In this document: one piece after another, positions 9,815 through 18,172 of the stretch
How the letters are laid out: every line of letters starts with the position of its first letter
Numbering within the stretch: the first letter of the stretch is position 1
NCBI GenBank assembly: GCA_020351995.1
Contig: CP070674.1
Span: 136,373 to 200,372 of the forward strand
Length of the DNA stretch: 64,000 nucleotides
Origin: Candidatus Zixiibacteriota bacterium
Lineage (GTDB): Bacteria > Zixibacteria > MSB-5A5 > GN15 > FEB-12
Direction: 5' to 3'
Made by a program: the position numbers and the translations under genes
Notes under the pieces: model-generated
Databases searched by the model: none
What the model was told of the DNA's origin: nothing
The model's input: the letters and a program-made list of their open reading frames with translations, nothing else

Positions 9815-10915
9815 ATGATTAACCTCTTAGAAAATATCCCGGTATCACCGTTGCTACAAAAATTCATCGGTGTTGCTGCCATAATTGTCGGTACGATATT
9901 TGTAGCCTTCCTGGTGCGGTACATCATCTCGGGCATAGGACTCAGGATTGCGGCGCGAACCAAGACAGAACTGGACGACAAACTGCTTGCAGCGGCAAAC
10001 AGGTTACTGTTTCTGCTGGTCCTGCTGTTCGGCCTGTCGGTTCTCCTCAATTATCTCGAGTCGATTCTCGTTGAGACACTCGGGCTGAAGCTATTTGAGG
10101 TTTTTGACGGTGTTCTTTATGCCCTGGGTGTGCTGCTGGTAGCTACGACTGTTGTCAGGGTTCTTTCGGTTACTTTTCGCTGGTATGGGTCAGCCGTTGC
10201 AGCCCGGACCGAAACTCAGCTTGACGATGAATTCGTGCCGCTGCTGGACCGGGCGGTTAAAGTAATCATCTATGTCCTGGCGATACTGATTATCCTCGAT
10301 CATTTTAGCGTTGATATCAAGGGGCTGATCACGGTGCTGGGTGTTGGGTCGCTGGCCATAGCTCTGGCCGCACAGGAGACCATCGCCAACATGATCGGGG
10401 GCTTTGTTATCATGGTCGACCGTCCGTTTCGCGTCGGTGACTGGTTGAGGCTCTCGGATGGAACCACCTGCCGTGTTCACCAGATAGGGGTACGCTCGAC
10501 GAAGTTTCTTACTTTTGAAAACACGCTGATCATCATTCCCAATGCTGAACTGATGAAATCCACAGTCCACAATATTACCTATCCGTATCCGGAATCGCGG
10601 GTCAGGATTGACGTTGGGGTATCATATGAATCCGATATGACCCTGGTACGCCAGGTAATGCTGGATGAGGCCTCCAAACATCCCCAGGTTCTTAGCGAAC
10701 CGGCTCCATTTTTCCGTTTTCTCGAATTTGCCGACAGCAGTCTGAATGTGTCCATGTTCTGCAGAGTTCCGGATGTGCTCGACCAGTGGCTGGTCGGCAG
10801 CGAGCTGCGGCAGCAAATTCTCGAGCGGTTCCGCAAAGAGGGTATCGAGATTCCATTCCCGCAGAGGGTCGTAACCATGATCGAGCCTGAAAAGCGTCGG
10901 GAACCCGGACAGTGA
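9815..10915 (+). CDS. MscS-family mechanosensitive ion channel
   Basis: Releases small solutes when membrane tension rises in hypo-osmotic shock; inner membrane. The start ATG 9815 follows AAGGA. Membrane segments lie at about 17-37, 64-84, 99-119 and 147-165, and the pore helix at about 170-200 (GVGSLAIALAAQETIANM) carries the Gly/Ala packing typical of MscS TM3. The beta domain follows directly (DRPFRVGDWL, TKFLTFENTLIIIPNAEL), then the alpha/beta C-terminal vestibule. At 366 residues it is longer than E. coli MscS because of extra N-terminal helices. Two of these look duplicated: AARTKTELDD at about 46 and AARTETQLDD at about 129 each precede a hairpin. Confidence 0.93.
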   Translation: MINLLENIPVSPLLQKFIGVAAIIVGTIFVAFLVRYIISGIGLRIAARTKTELDDKLLAAANRLLFLLVLLFGLSVLLNYLESILVETLGLKLFEVFDGVLYALGVLLVATTVVRVLSVTFRWYGSAVAARTETQLDDEFVPLLDRAVKVIIYVLAILIILDHFSVDIKGLITVLGVGSLAIALAAQETIANMIGGFVIMVDRPFRVGDWLRLSDGTTCRVHQIGVRSTKFLTFENTLIIIPNAELMKSTVHNITYPYPESRVRIDVGVSYESDMTLVRQVMLDEASKHPQVLSEPAPFFRFLEFADSSLNVSMFCRVPDVLDQWLVGSELRQQILERFRKEGIEIPFPQRVVTMIEPEKRREPGQ

Positions 10916-10957
10916 AGTCCCGGTTACTTCTGGTAAAAGGGTTATCGCAATTAACTT

Positions 10958-11503
10958 ATGGTGAAAAGAGTCTTTATTCTATTTTTGGTATCGCTGGTGC
11001 TGATTGGCGGTTGTTCCAAGCGCCGCACACGTCAGTTCATAGCGGCCGATGCCAAAACGGACCTTCTCAAAGCCGGCTCCTGGGTGATTTCGACTCCCTC
11101 AGTCATAGCCTTTAAAGATGTTGTTGATCTGAAAGGCATTGCTGACACGACGATGTTCTGGATAAGTATGCGAGCCGCGCGGCCCAGGGATGATGTATCG
11201 GATTCAGCCACAGATATTGAGATCGATTCCTTAAAGGTGTCGCTTCTTCCCGACGGGGGAGAGTACTGGCGAAAACCGACTCGATCGGCAGCATACGGTT
11301 CGCCAGACGAAAAGTATCTGCGCAAGGCATTTGACTTTTTTGGTGATCAGGGTATCGTTATCCCCGCCGAGATATGGAATATAACGGTGCAGTTTGTAGC
11401 CGTGGCCAAGGATGAGAGTGGTGATCATGTTGGAGAGTATCCACTTGAGATTCACATGATCCGTGACGAAAAAGCGCTGAAAGTACCGCTTCTTCAGCAG
11501 TAG
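10958..11503 (+). CDS. Putative lipoprotein, function unknown
   Basis: 181 residues. The N-terminus has basic residues, a hydrophobic core and LIGGC, a proper lipobox with Cys at about 19. The remaining 160 residues look like a single beta-rich periplasmic domain with no motif I recognise; DLKGIADTTMFWISMRAARP and EIWNITVQFVAVAKDESGDH could be strands of a sandwich. The ATG at 10958 is followed directly by GTG 10961, so the exact start is uncertain, and no strong ribosome site is present. It lies 42 nt after mscS and ends at a strong hairpin, so it is probably the last gene of the forward unit. Confidence 0.75.
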   Translation: MVKRVFILFLVSLVLIGGCSKRRTRQFIAADAKTDLLKAGSWVISTPSVIAFKDVVDLKGIADTTMFWISMRAARPRDDVSDSATDIEIDSLKVSLLPDGGEYWRKPTRSAAYGSPDEKYLRKAFDFFGDQGIVIPAEIWNITVQFVAVAKDESGDHVGEYPLEIHMIRDEKALKVPLLQQ

Positions 11504-11527
11504 CACAACAGATTCGTTTATCCACAA

Positions 11528-11553
11528 AAAGGCGGGACGAATGTCCCGCCTTT
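11528..11553. terminator. Bidirectional intrinsic terminator
   Basis: The arms AAAGGCGGGAC and GTCCCGCCTTT form an 11-bp stem around the loop GAAT. A T-run lies on one side and an A-run on the other, so it can stop transcription from both convergent neighbours: the lipoprotein gene on plus and the OmpA-like gene on minus. Confidence 0.85.
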
Positions 11554-11578
11554 ATTCATTGACACATCGAGGAATCTG

Positions 11579-12166
11579 TTACAGTTCGCCCCAGATCGTC
11601 ACGGATACACGACGGTTCCGGGAGGAAGCATTTTGTTCATCGGGCATGGCGACCGGTTTATCCTCACCATAAGAGATGGTGAACATTCTATACAGGGAGA
11701 TGCCGAATCGGGAGGCCAGATAGCGCTTGGCGGCGTCGGCCCGATACTGACCCAGTAAGTGGTTGTACTTGGAAGTGCCAGTGCGATCGGTATGGCCGGC
11801 AACCATGAGGATCGAGCCGGGGTTTTCTTCCATTTTCTCGCCGGCTTCGTTGAGGATTGCCTCGGCAGTAGCAGTGATCAGGTATTGGTCGAAATCAAAA
11901 TTGATTTCACCCTGCCAGATGATCTGGTAGTTTTCGTACCCTTTGGCCTTGTTGATAGCCTCGTCGGCCTTGTCGGAAATCTGCTGGGCGAGAGCCTGCA
12001 GACTGGAGATGTCGGTAGCATTCGCATCGGTCTTCTCGCTAAGGGCGGACATGTCAGCGGTGGTCTTGGCCTCGGACGCCGCAATCTGCTCCGCGACATA
12101 ACCCTTGGTAGCGCAACCGGCAAATACCAGCGGCAGGATTAGTGCAAAGATCAACAAACTACGCAT
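11579..12166 (-). CDS. OmpA-family peptidoglycan-binding lipoprotein
   Basis: Ties the outer membrane to peptidoglycan. The signal sequence ends at LVFAGC (lipidated Cys18). Residues about 25-72 form an alanine-rich, Lpp-like coiled coil (ISSLQALAQQISDKADEAI). The OmpA-like domain covers about 85-195, with FDFDQYLIT, GHTDRTGTSKYNHLLGQYRADA and the C-terminal SSRNRRVSV; these match the diaminopimelate-binding Asp and Arg positions of Pal/OmpA. The ribosome site is AGAGGT about 8 nt before the ATG. It is Pal-like in architecture, but no tol genes are in view and the coiled-coil insert is unlike classical Pal. It therefore may be a Pal paralogue. Confidence 0.9.
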   Translation of the reverse strand: MRSLLIFALILPLVFAGCATKGYVAEQIAASEAKTTADMSALSEKTDANATDISSLQALAQQISDKADEAINKAKGYENYQIIWQGEINFDFDQYLITATAEAILNEAGEKMEENPGSILMVAGHTDRTGTSKYNHLLGQYRADAAKRYLASRFGISLYRMFTISYGEDKPVAMPDEQNASSRNRRVSVTIWGEL

Positions 12167-12274
12167 TGTTTTACTACCTCTTAAATATGTTTAAATTAGA
12201 GTTGAACCCTCGATATTTTAGCGGTATGAAAACAATTATTATCAGGCCACGCAACTAAAAAAGCACAATTATTT

Positions 12275-13096
12275 CTATTGTTTTATGGCACCGGAGGTTA
12301 TGCCGGAAACGATGTGACGCTGCATAATGACGAACAAAATCAGCACCGGAATCACCGCAATTGTGGAACCGGCCATCAGATGCTGCCAGTCTATGGCCTG
12401 GTGGCCCTGGTAAAGGGCCAGAGCGACCGGCAAAACGCGGATTTGCTCGCTCTGGGTCAAAATGAACGGAAAAAGAAAGGCATTCCAATTGGTGAAAAAG
12501 ACCTGGATGGCCAGTACGGCCAGGGCCGGTTTGCAGAGAGGCATTATAACCCTGAACAGGATGCGCATCTCGCCCGCGCCGTCAATTCTGGCCGCTTCTT
12601 CCATGGAAGGGGGAATGGTTTCGATATACTGTTTGACCAGGAAGATCCCTATAGGATTGACCAGCCAGGGCAGAATCAGGGCCCAATATGTATCATACAT
12701 ACCGGTTTTCACCATCAGAACGTAGAGCGGTATTATGATGATGTGGGCGGGGATCATCAATATAAGGATTACCGTAATAAAAAGCAGCTTGTTGATGATA
12801 TACCGGTAGCGGGCGAGAGTGTAAGCTACCATGAAGCAGAACAATATGTTGCCCAGCGTTACCGTCAGACCAACGAAGGCTGAGTTGAATAGAAACCGGC
12901 CGATATTGCCGGTTCGGAACAGGTCAGTGTAGTTCTGCAAGGTGAATTCCATGTCGAGAAAGCTGGAAATACCCAGAGAGCTCCCCGGAACGGCTAAGGA
13001 GACAACAAACATCCACAGCAGGGGGGCCACCATTATTACCAGCAGGGCTATCAGAAGCAGGTACTTTACGCTCTTGCTCATAATGCGGGTCACCAT
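12275..13096 (-). CDS. Sugar ABC transporter permease, MalG-type
   Basis: One half of the inner-membrane channel of a CUT1-type carbohydrate importer. It has six predicted membrane helices. The cytoplasmic EAA loop EAARIDGAGEMRILFRVIMP, which docks the ATPase, is present and well conserved, followed by the usual C-terminal hydrophobic end. The start overlaps the stop of the MalF-type permease by 7 nt, so the two subunits are translationally coupled. No ATPase gene follows; the downstream neighbour is the OmpA-like lipoprotein after 108 nt. Confidence 0.93.
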   Translation of the reverse strand: MVTRIMSKSVKYLLLIALLVIMVAPLLWMFVVSLAVPGSSLGISSFLDMEFTLQNYTDLFRTGNIGRFLFNSAFVGLTVTLGNILFCFMVAYTLARYRYIINKLLFITVILILMIPAHIIIIPLYVLMVKTGMYDTYWALILPWLVNPIGIFLVKQYIETIPPSMEEAARIDGAGEMRILFRVIMPLCKPALAVLAIQVFFTNWNAFLFPFILTQSEQIRVLPVALALYQGHQAIDWQHLMAGSTIAVIPVLILFVIMQRHIVSGITSGAIKQ

Positions 13097-13959
13097 GCTA
13101 CTTGCTTCCTTCTGAACAGCAGGAACTGGGCCAGGGCAAAGACCCCAATTATGACGAATAGCACATAGGCTGCCGCGGAGGCGTACCCGAACTCAAACTT
13201 GGTGGTCAGGCCGGTTTCGTAGATGAAATACACCATGGTGGAAGTCTCGAATTTCCCTTTGGTCATGACGAATATCTCAACAAACACTTGAAACGACTTG
13301 ATTGAGTTCACGACGAGAATAAACAGGGCCACCGGTTTGAGCAGGGGGAGGGTGATGGAGAAAAACTGTCTGATCTTGCCGGCTCCGTTGATTTCAGCCG
13401 ACTCGTAGAGTTCACGTGGTATGGATTTCAGCCCGGCCAAGAATATTAGCATGTAGTAACCCACCGCCATCCACACATCCATGGCCATGATGGAGAACAG
13501 AGCAGTTTCGCCTGAATAGAGAAACCCGTGCTCGGGAGGGGAGAGGCCGATCATTTCGGACAGCAAGGCGATATATCCGCCCCGTTGATAAAGGTTGGTG
13601 AATATAAGCGCTATTACGACCATTGAGGTGATCGACGGCAGGAAGAAGCCCGAGCGAAAAAGGCCCCGCCCCGGAAACTGCTTATCGATAAGAAGGGCCA
13701 TTCCCAGCGCTATTACTGTTGTGAGGGGAATGGTTCCCAACACAAAGATGAAAGTGTTTTTCAGGGACTTAAGAAAATCCGGGTCGCTCAGCAGGGCGCG
13801 GTAATTGTCAAATCCGACCCACTGAGTGTCGGCCGCAAGCAGTTGCTGGTCGGTGAAGCCGATTATGAACGAATAGATAATCGGAAACAGCCAGAATATG
13901 CCGAACGTAAGCAGCCACGGAAGCGCCAGGGCAAGCGCTCCGGCCTTGGACCATTTCAT
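13090..13959 (-). CDS. Sugar ABC transporter permease, MalF/UgpA-type
   Basis: The second channel subunit of the importer. It has 289 residues and six predicted membrane segments beginning ALALPWLLTFGIFWLFPIIY. The EAA loop reads YESAEINGAGKIRQFFSITLP. The large periplasmic insertion of E. coli MalF is absent, as in most CUT1 transporters. The ATG overlaps the stop of the binding-protein gene in a 4-nt ATGA arrangement, so the order is binding protein, this permease, then the MalG-type permease. Confidence 0.93.
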   Translation of the reverse strand: MKWSKAGALALALPWLLTFGIFWLFPIIYSFIIGFTDQQLLAADTQWVGFDNYRALLSDPDFLKSLKNTFIFVLGTIPLTTVIALGMALLIDKQFPGRGLFRSGFFLPSITSMVVIALIFTNLYQRGGYIALLSEMIGLSPPEHGFLYSGETALFSIMAMDVWMAVGYYMLIFLAGLKSIPRELYESAEINGAGKIRQFFSITLPLLKPVALFILVVNSIKSFQVFVEIFVMTKGKFETSTMVYFIYETGLTTKFEFGYASAAAYVLFVIIGVFALAQFLLFRRKQVAW

Positions 13960-15170
13960 TGCGCTTTGATCTTTTCGATCTTCTTGCGGGCTTCGTAAAG
14001 CGAGTGGGCTACCAGTCCGCTCCTGAACAGGGCGTTTTCCACCGCTTCCTCGATAGCCTGTTCTATATATACCCAGTCCGGGTCGACCGGCGGGTGATTG
14101 GCGAATTTTATCTGCCTTATAAAGGTCTGGAGATGAATGCTGGAACTGAAGTAGTCATCTTTCTGGGCCTCAAGACTGGATGGGTTGGCCGACCGATTGG
14201 CCACGCAGAATTTAACCTGATTCTCCGGCGAAGTGATAAATTGGATAAAACGCATGGCTTCCCGGGGATGTTTCGACGCGGTGTTGACGGCGAGAAATTC
14301 TCCACCCTGAAAGGACTTGCCCAGCAGTTTTGTGCCGGGTATGAACGAGGACAGAAGATTTATTTTTCGATTTTCCAGTTCAATACGCTTGAGAAGCCAG
14401 TCGCCGCTGATGATAAAGCCGATTTTGCCTTCGAGGAAAGCATCTTCGATACCACGCTGGTCGGCTACGAATCCGCAAGAATCGTGAAGCTCTTTATAGA
14501 CTTTCAGCGCCTTAATACTGCTGTCGGATGCCAGCAGGCACATTGAGCCATCATCGGAAAACAGCTTAGCCCCATGAGACCAGAAAAAGGGCAGGAATTT
14601 CTTGTAAAGGCGGTGTTTCTCCGGCGCGTTGGAACCCCAGCCGTAAATGCTCGGACTCAGAGCCTGTATTTTTTTGGTGGCTTCGTTAAGTTGTTCGAAA
14701 GTGAGCGGGATGAAATTCTCTTTGTAGCCGGCTTGTGTCAACAGGTCCCGGTTGGCAAACAGGACCCGGGTACCGAGAATCCAAGGGCGAGCGAAGACCT
14801 TTCCATCATAAGTGGCCATACCCCAGCCCTCATAATCGGCACTGTCCGATGCGACCTGTGTCGACATGTCCATAAGCAGGTTGTTGGCCGCGAACTCGGC
14901 AATCCAATCGGAGCCCAATTCAACGATGTCCGGTCCGGTTTTGGAGCCGAAAGCGATGACGATCTTCTCGTGGCCGTTGGCCCAGGTTAAATCGGTCAGT
15001 TGTATATCGATGTCCGGGTTGGCCTGTTCAAACTCCGTTACCATCTTTTCGATGACGGGTTTGATATTCGGATCGGTCCAGAATTGCCACCAGGTGATGG
15101 TCGTTTTGGCCTGAGCAAGGCCACATAGAATTACAGTAATGATAACAGCGAACAAAATTCTTTTATTCAT
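13956..15170 (-). CDS. Extracellular sugar-binding protein of an ABC importer
   Basis: Captures the sugar outside the inner membrane and delivers it to the two permeases. The preferred start is the ATG at 15170, which has GAGG at a proper distance; a TTG three bases earlier is possible. The signal peptide is about 21 residues and ends at GLAQA, with no lipobox. The mature part opens with TTITWWQFWTDP, typical of bacterial extracellular solute-binding protein family 1, and continues with VTEFEQANPDIDIQL and FGSKTGPDIVELGSDW. The ligand cannot be told from sequence; glycerol-3-phosphate, maltose-type oligosaccharides and polyol ligands all use this family. Confidence 0.92.
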   Translation of the reverse strand: MNKRILFAVIITVILCGLAQAKTTITWWQFWTDPNIKPVIEKMVTEFEQANPDIDIQLTDLTWANGHEKIVIAFGSKTGPDIVELGSDWIAEFAANNLLMDMSTQVASDSADYEGWGMATYDGKVFARPWILGTRVLFANRDLLTQAGYKENFIPLTFEQLNEATKKIQALSPSIYGWGSNAPEKHRLYKKFLPFFWSHGAKLFSDDGSMCLLASDSSIKALKVYKELHDSCGFVADQRGIEDAFLEGKIGFIISGDWLLKRIELENRKINLLSSFIPGTKLLGKSFQGGEFLAVNTASKHPREAMRFIQFITSPENQVKFCVANRSANPSSLEAQKDDYFSSSIHLQTFIRQIKFANHPPVDPDWVYIEQAIEEAVENALFRSGLVAHSLYEARKKIEKIKAQ

Positions 15171-15216
15171 CAATCGAACCTCGAGAATTTTTTGGGCCGG
15201 TAAAATCGTGCTGAAA

Positions 15217-15244
15217 ATTATAACGCAGGCGACATATGCGCAAA
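15217..15244 (-). promoter_or_regulatory. Possible promoter of the sugar ABC operon
   Basis: On the minus strand there is a perfect TATAAT -10 box (15217-15222). A weak -35-like TTTGCG lies 16 nt further upstream. This would start transcription about 40 nt before the binding-protein gene. The spacer to the divergent operon at 15297 is short, so the two units may share control DNA. Confidence 0.4.
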
Positions 15245-15296
15245 TAAAAAATTCTTTTTGTTGCCAACGACTTACGGTGTCTGAATCTTATCCCTT

Positions 15297-16121
15297 GTGA
15301 TTCAATACGCAATCGCAATAAGTGCTGTGGCGCTCCCGAGCTGGTTCAACGCAGAAACCTTGGCCACGTTGCTGGCTTCAATCATTTCTATTCTCATCGT
15401 GGTTTATACTACTTATTACCGTCGAAAGGACCGTGAGTTCAGAGTTCGTACGATTTCCGGGTTGAGCGCGGTAGAGGACGCAATCGGACGGGCGACCGAA
15501 ATGGCGCGGCCGGTGCTTTACACGCCAGGCTGGGGTGGCGACATACAGCGGCCGACTACAATCGCGTCGATGAATATCCTGAGTCACGTCGCCGAGAAAA
15601 CGGCGGGTTACGACTGCCGTCTGGTTTATCCAACTCACGACCCGGTGATCATGGCTGTGGCGCAGGAAGTGGTGAAAGAAAGTTACACCCGGGTCGGTTT
15701 TCCGGATCGTTATCGGTCAGACGATATCTCGTATGTGTCTTCGTCCCAGTTCGGATACGCCGCGGCGGTGGATGGTCTGATCAGTAGATTGAAGCCGGCA
15801 TCGATATTCCTGCTCGGTACATTTGAGGCAGAATCGTTGATCCTGGCCGAAACCGGCAATTCCATCAACGCAATCCAAATCGCCGGTACCGATTCGACGA
15901 TACAGCTGTCATTCTTTATTGTCGCCTGTGATTATACCCTGATCGGTGAGGAGGTCTTCGCAGCATCGGGCTATCTTTCGGGTGACCGGTCAATATTGGC
16001 TTCAGTCAAGGCTCAAGATATTATGAAAGTCCTGATAGCGCTGTTTGTTTTAGCCGCCGTGGTCTGGAGCACAGTAGAAACCCTGGCCGGTCAATCCCTG
16101 TCTGAATGGTGGGTATTCTGA
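15297..16121 (+). CDS. Unknown membrane protein with two anchors and a central soluble domain (possibly DUF6754-type)
   Basis: 274 residues, starting at GTG 15297 with no visible ribosome site, so the start is uncertain. A membrane helix lies at about 20-41, a soluble alpha/beta domain at 45-240 and a second helix at about 243-264. The soluble domain opens with SGLSAVEDAIGRATEMARP and has VLYTPGWGGDIQRPTTI. It resembles, from memory, proteins labelled DUF6754, but I could not confirm this. It ends in the pattern E185-x-G187-x9-G197 and D212-xx-L-x6-A-xx-G-x-L-x-G229. The same spaced residues occur in the third gene of this operon. First gene of a tightly coupled four-gene unit; function unknown. 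Confidence 0.8.
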   Translation: MIQYAIAISAVALPSWFNAETLATLLASIISILIVVYTTYYRRKDREFRVRTISGLSAVEDAIGRATEMARPVLYTPGWGGDIQRPTTIASMNILSHVAEKTAGYDCRLVYPTHDPVIMAVAQEVVKESYTRVGFPDRYRSDDISYVSSSQFGYAAAVDGLISRLKPASIFLLGTFEAESLILAETGNSINAIQIAGTDSTIQLSFFIVACDYTLIGEEVFAASGYLSGDRSILASVKAQDIMKVLIALFVLAAVVWSTVETLAGQSLSEWWVF

Positions 16122-16741
16122 TGGGGCGCAAGTTTCCATTGGCGGTCTGTTTTCTGTTCGGCGTGGTAATGTTTATTCAGTATTTCTCGCAGAGCACGGC
16201 CGCGAGGAATCTCAATCAGACTATTCTTGACTACTGGCAGATAGTCTTCGCCTTTACTTTGATAGTCGGTGTATTCAGCTTTTTCAAAAACAACGTAACG
16301 CATATAAGCAGGGGTGCCGACCGGCCATACCGCGTGGTGGGCTTGATTGGTTTCTGTTCGATGCCAATTCTGGCGCTAATATGGGGTATCAAGGCCGACA
16401 CGCCGTTTATGTGGATGTTCGAAAATGTACAGGCACCGATGCAGTCCACGGTTTTCGCGTTGCTAGCGTTTTTCGTTGCCTCGGCGTCGTTCAGGGGATT
16501 CAGGGCACGTTCGTTGCCGGCAGCGGTGCTGCTTATTTCGGCGCTTTTGATGCTGTTGAGCCGTTCTAATATCGGTGGCTATTTCTCTTCCGGCTTGCCG
16601 GAAGTAGCCAACTGGGTTCGCGACTATCCGTCGATGGCTGCCCGCCGAGCTATTTTGATAGGGATAGGGCTTGGCTCACTGACAACGTCGCTTCGCGTAA
16701 TCATCGGGATTGAACGCACGTGGTTGGGAGGGGAAAAGTGA
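16121..16741 (+). CDS. Unknown six-helix membrane protein, second gene of the membrane operon
   Basis: The preferred start is the ATG at 16121, which overlaps the upstream stop as TGATG; an in-frame ATG at 16106 would add five residues. From 16121 the protein has 206 residues and is almost all membrane, with predicted helices near 6-20, 39-57, 70-89, 104-121, 131-147 and 176-193. Short charged loops such as KNNVTHISRGADRPYR lie between them. No catalytic or transport signature is visible. Coupling on both sides implies that it is made in step with the anchored soluble-domain proteins, most likely as a subunit of the same complex. Confidence 0.82.
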   Translation: MGRKFPLAVCFLFGVVMFIQYFSQSTAARNLNQTILDYWQIVFAFTLIVGVFSFFKNNVTHISRGADRPYRVVGLIGFCSMPILALIWGIKADTPFMWMFENVQAPMQSTVFALLAFFVASASFRGFRARSLPAAVLLISALLMLLSRSNIGGYFSSGLPEVANWVRDYPSMAARRAILIGIGLGSLTTSLRVIIGIERTWLGGEK

Positions 16742-17550
16742 AGAAGCTTGAAGCCCGTCACTTCGCTTTCCTGGGATTATTCCTGGTCGTCACGCTCACC
16801 ATGCTGCTCAATATAAAGCTGGATATGAAAGCCTCACCTTACACACAGGCGCTTTATAACTATATAGAGTTTCTACCGGAGGGTTCTACCCTGATTGTCT
16901 CTTTTGACCATGAGGCATCATCGTTGCCGGAAATTCGCCCTATCGCGACAGCGGTGCTGCGTCACGCGTTTCGGAAGAAGCATAAGCTTATCGGGGTGTC
17001 GTTGCTGGCCGAGGGCACGCTTATCGGATACCGGCTGATGAGAGAAACCGCCGGGGAACATGGGGCTGAATACGGCACCGACTACGTGTACCTGGGTTTT
17101 CGTCCGCAGTATATCGCGGCAATTCTCGCGATGGGGGAGTCCATCGAGAAAACTTATCCGCAGGATTATCTGGGCAATCCGTATGGACAGTTTGAGCTGC
17201 TCAAAGGGGTACAAAATTATGATGATATAGCTGCCGTAGTCTCGATTGCCGACGGGTCACTGACCACGCACTGGATCGAATACGGGCAGGCGCGATACGG
17301 AGTGAGGGTAGTCGGCGCGGTAACGGCGGCAATGGTGACTACATATGATCCGTATCTTGCCTCGGGGCAGATGTACGCCATGATGGGTGGGTTGCGGGGC
17401 GCGGCAGAGTACGAAAAGCTTATAGGCAAGGACGGGGGAGGGGCGAGGGGAATGCTGGCTCAGTCCAGCGCTCACATATATGTGATTCTGCTTATCGTGC
17501 TGGGCAATATCGCCTACTTCTCATCCCGAAGAACAAAGGGTTCAGGCTGA
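16738..17550 (+). CDS. Unknown two-anchor membrane protein, likely paralogue of the first operon gene
   Basis: Starts at GTG 16738, which overlaps the previous stop as GTGA and has GGAGG 6 nt upstream; this is better than the upstream in-frame GTG 16720. The protein has 270 residues, with membrane helices at about 8-25 and 247-262 around a soluble domain. That domain ends in E181-x-G183-x9-G193 and D204-xx-L-x6-A-xx-G-x-L-x-G221. The spacing is the same as in the first gene. GGLRGAAEYEKL near 218 looks like the most conserved stretch. No enzyme signature is recognised. The shared layout with the first gene suggests a hetero-oligomer with the polytopic proteins. Confidence 0.82.
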   Translation: MKKLEARHFAFLGLFLVVTLTMLLNIKLDMKASPYTQALYNYIEFLPEGSTLIVSFDHEASSLPEIRPIATAVLRHAFRKKHKLIGVSLLAEGTLIGYRLMRETAGEHGAEYGTDYVYLGFRPQYIAAILAMGESIEKTYPQDYLGNPYGQFELLKGVQNYDDIAAVVSIADGSLTTHWIEYGQARYGVRVVGAVTAAMVTTYDPYLASGQMYAMMGGLRGAAEYEKLIGKDGGGARGMLAQSSAHIYVILLIVLGNIAYFSSRRTKGSG

Positions 17551-18164
17551 TGGAAATGGGTACAATCATAGCCGGAATATTGACTCTGGCTATTTTGTCG
17601 TTCCTATACCGGGACAACCCGATCTACAAGATGGCCGAGTATCTTCTGATCGGCGTATCTATCGGTTATGTTCTGGTTATCACCTGGACCAACACTCTGA
17701 TGTCGCTGTTGTTTGTACCGCTGTTCGCGGGGTCTGACCTGTGGTTAATAATACCGCTGATTCTGGGCCTTTTGATGTGGGCTCGTTTTCACAAGAACAT
17801 CGCGTCGCTGTCGCGCATACCGATCGGGTTCATGATTGGCTCGGGCGCCGGGGTGGCAATCCCGGCCATGCTCTATGGACGGACTTTGAGGCAGTTGTCG
17901 GCCTCGGTAACACCGTTAGTTGACTCGTCGGGTGTTCCAAATATATCGGGTATAGTGGTAATAGCGGGATTACTGACGACCCTTTCATATTTCTATTTTA
18001 GCCGCGAGCATAAAGGGCATTTTGGCAGGCTGGCAAAAGTGGGGACATTTTTCCTGATGGTATTTTTCGGTACCACTTTCGGGTATACAGTTATGTCGCG
18101 GATGTCGACTTTTATCGGGCGGATGGAGTTTTTGCTGACAGATTTTCTGAGGCTGGCGAACTGA
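17550..18164 (+). CDS. Unknown six-helix membrane protein, fourth gene of the membrane operon
   Basis: 204 residues. The ATG overlaps the upstream stop as TGATG. Predicted membrane helices lie at about 4-19, 31-49, 62-78, 90-108, 131-150 and 163-182. The loop MWARFHKNIASLSRIPIGF is positively charged and probably cytoplasmic. The helices hold several glycines (GFMIGSGAGVAIPAMLYG) that would allow tight packing. No transporter family motif is evident. It is probably the second integral subunit of the complex. The zinc-ribbon ORF begins 9 nt after its stop. Confidence 0.82.
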   Translation: MEMGTIIAGILTLAILSFLYRDNPIYKMAEYLLIGVSIGYVLVITWTNTLMSLLFVPLFAGSDLWLIIPLILGLLMWARFHKNIASLSRIPIGFMIGSGAGVAIPAMLYGRTLRQLSASVTPLVDSSGVPNISGIVVIAGLLTTLSYFYFSREHKGHFGRLAKVGTFFLMVFFGTTFGYTVMSRMSTFIGRMEFLLTDFLRLAN

Positions 18165-18172
18165 GGCGAGTT

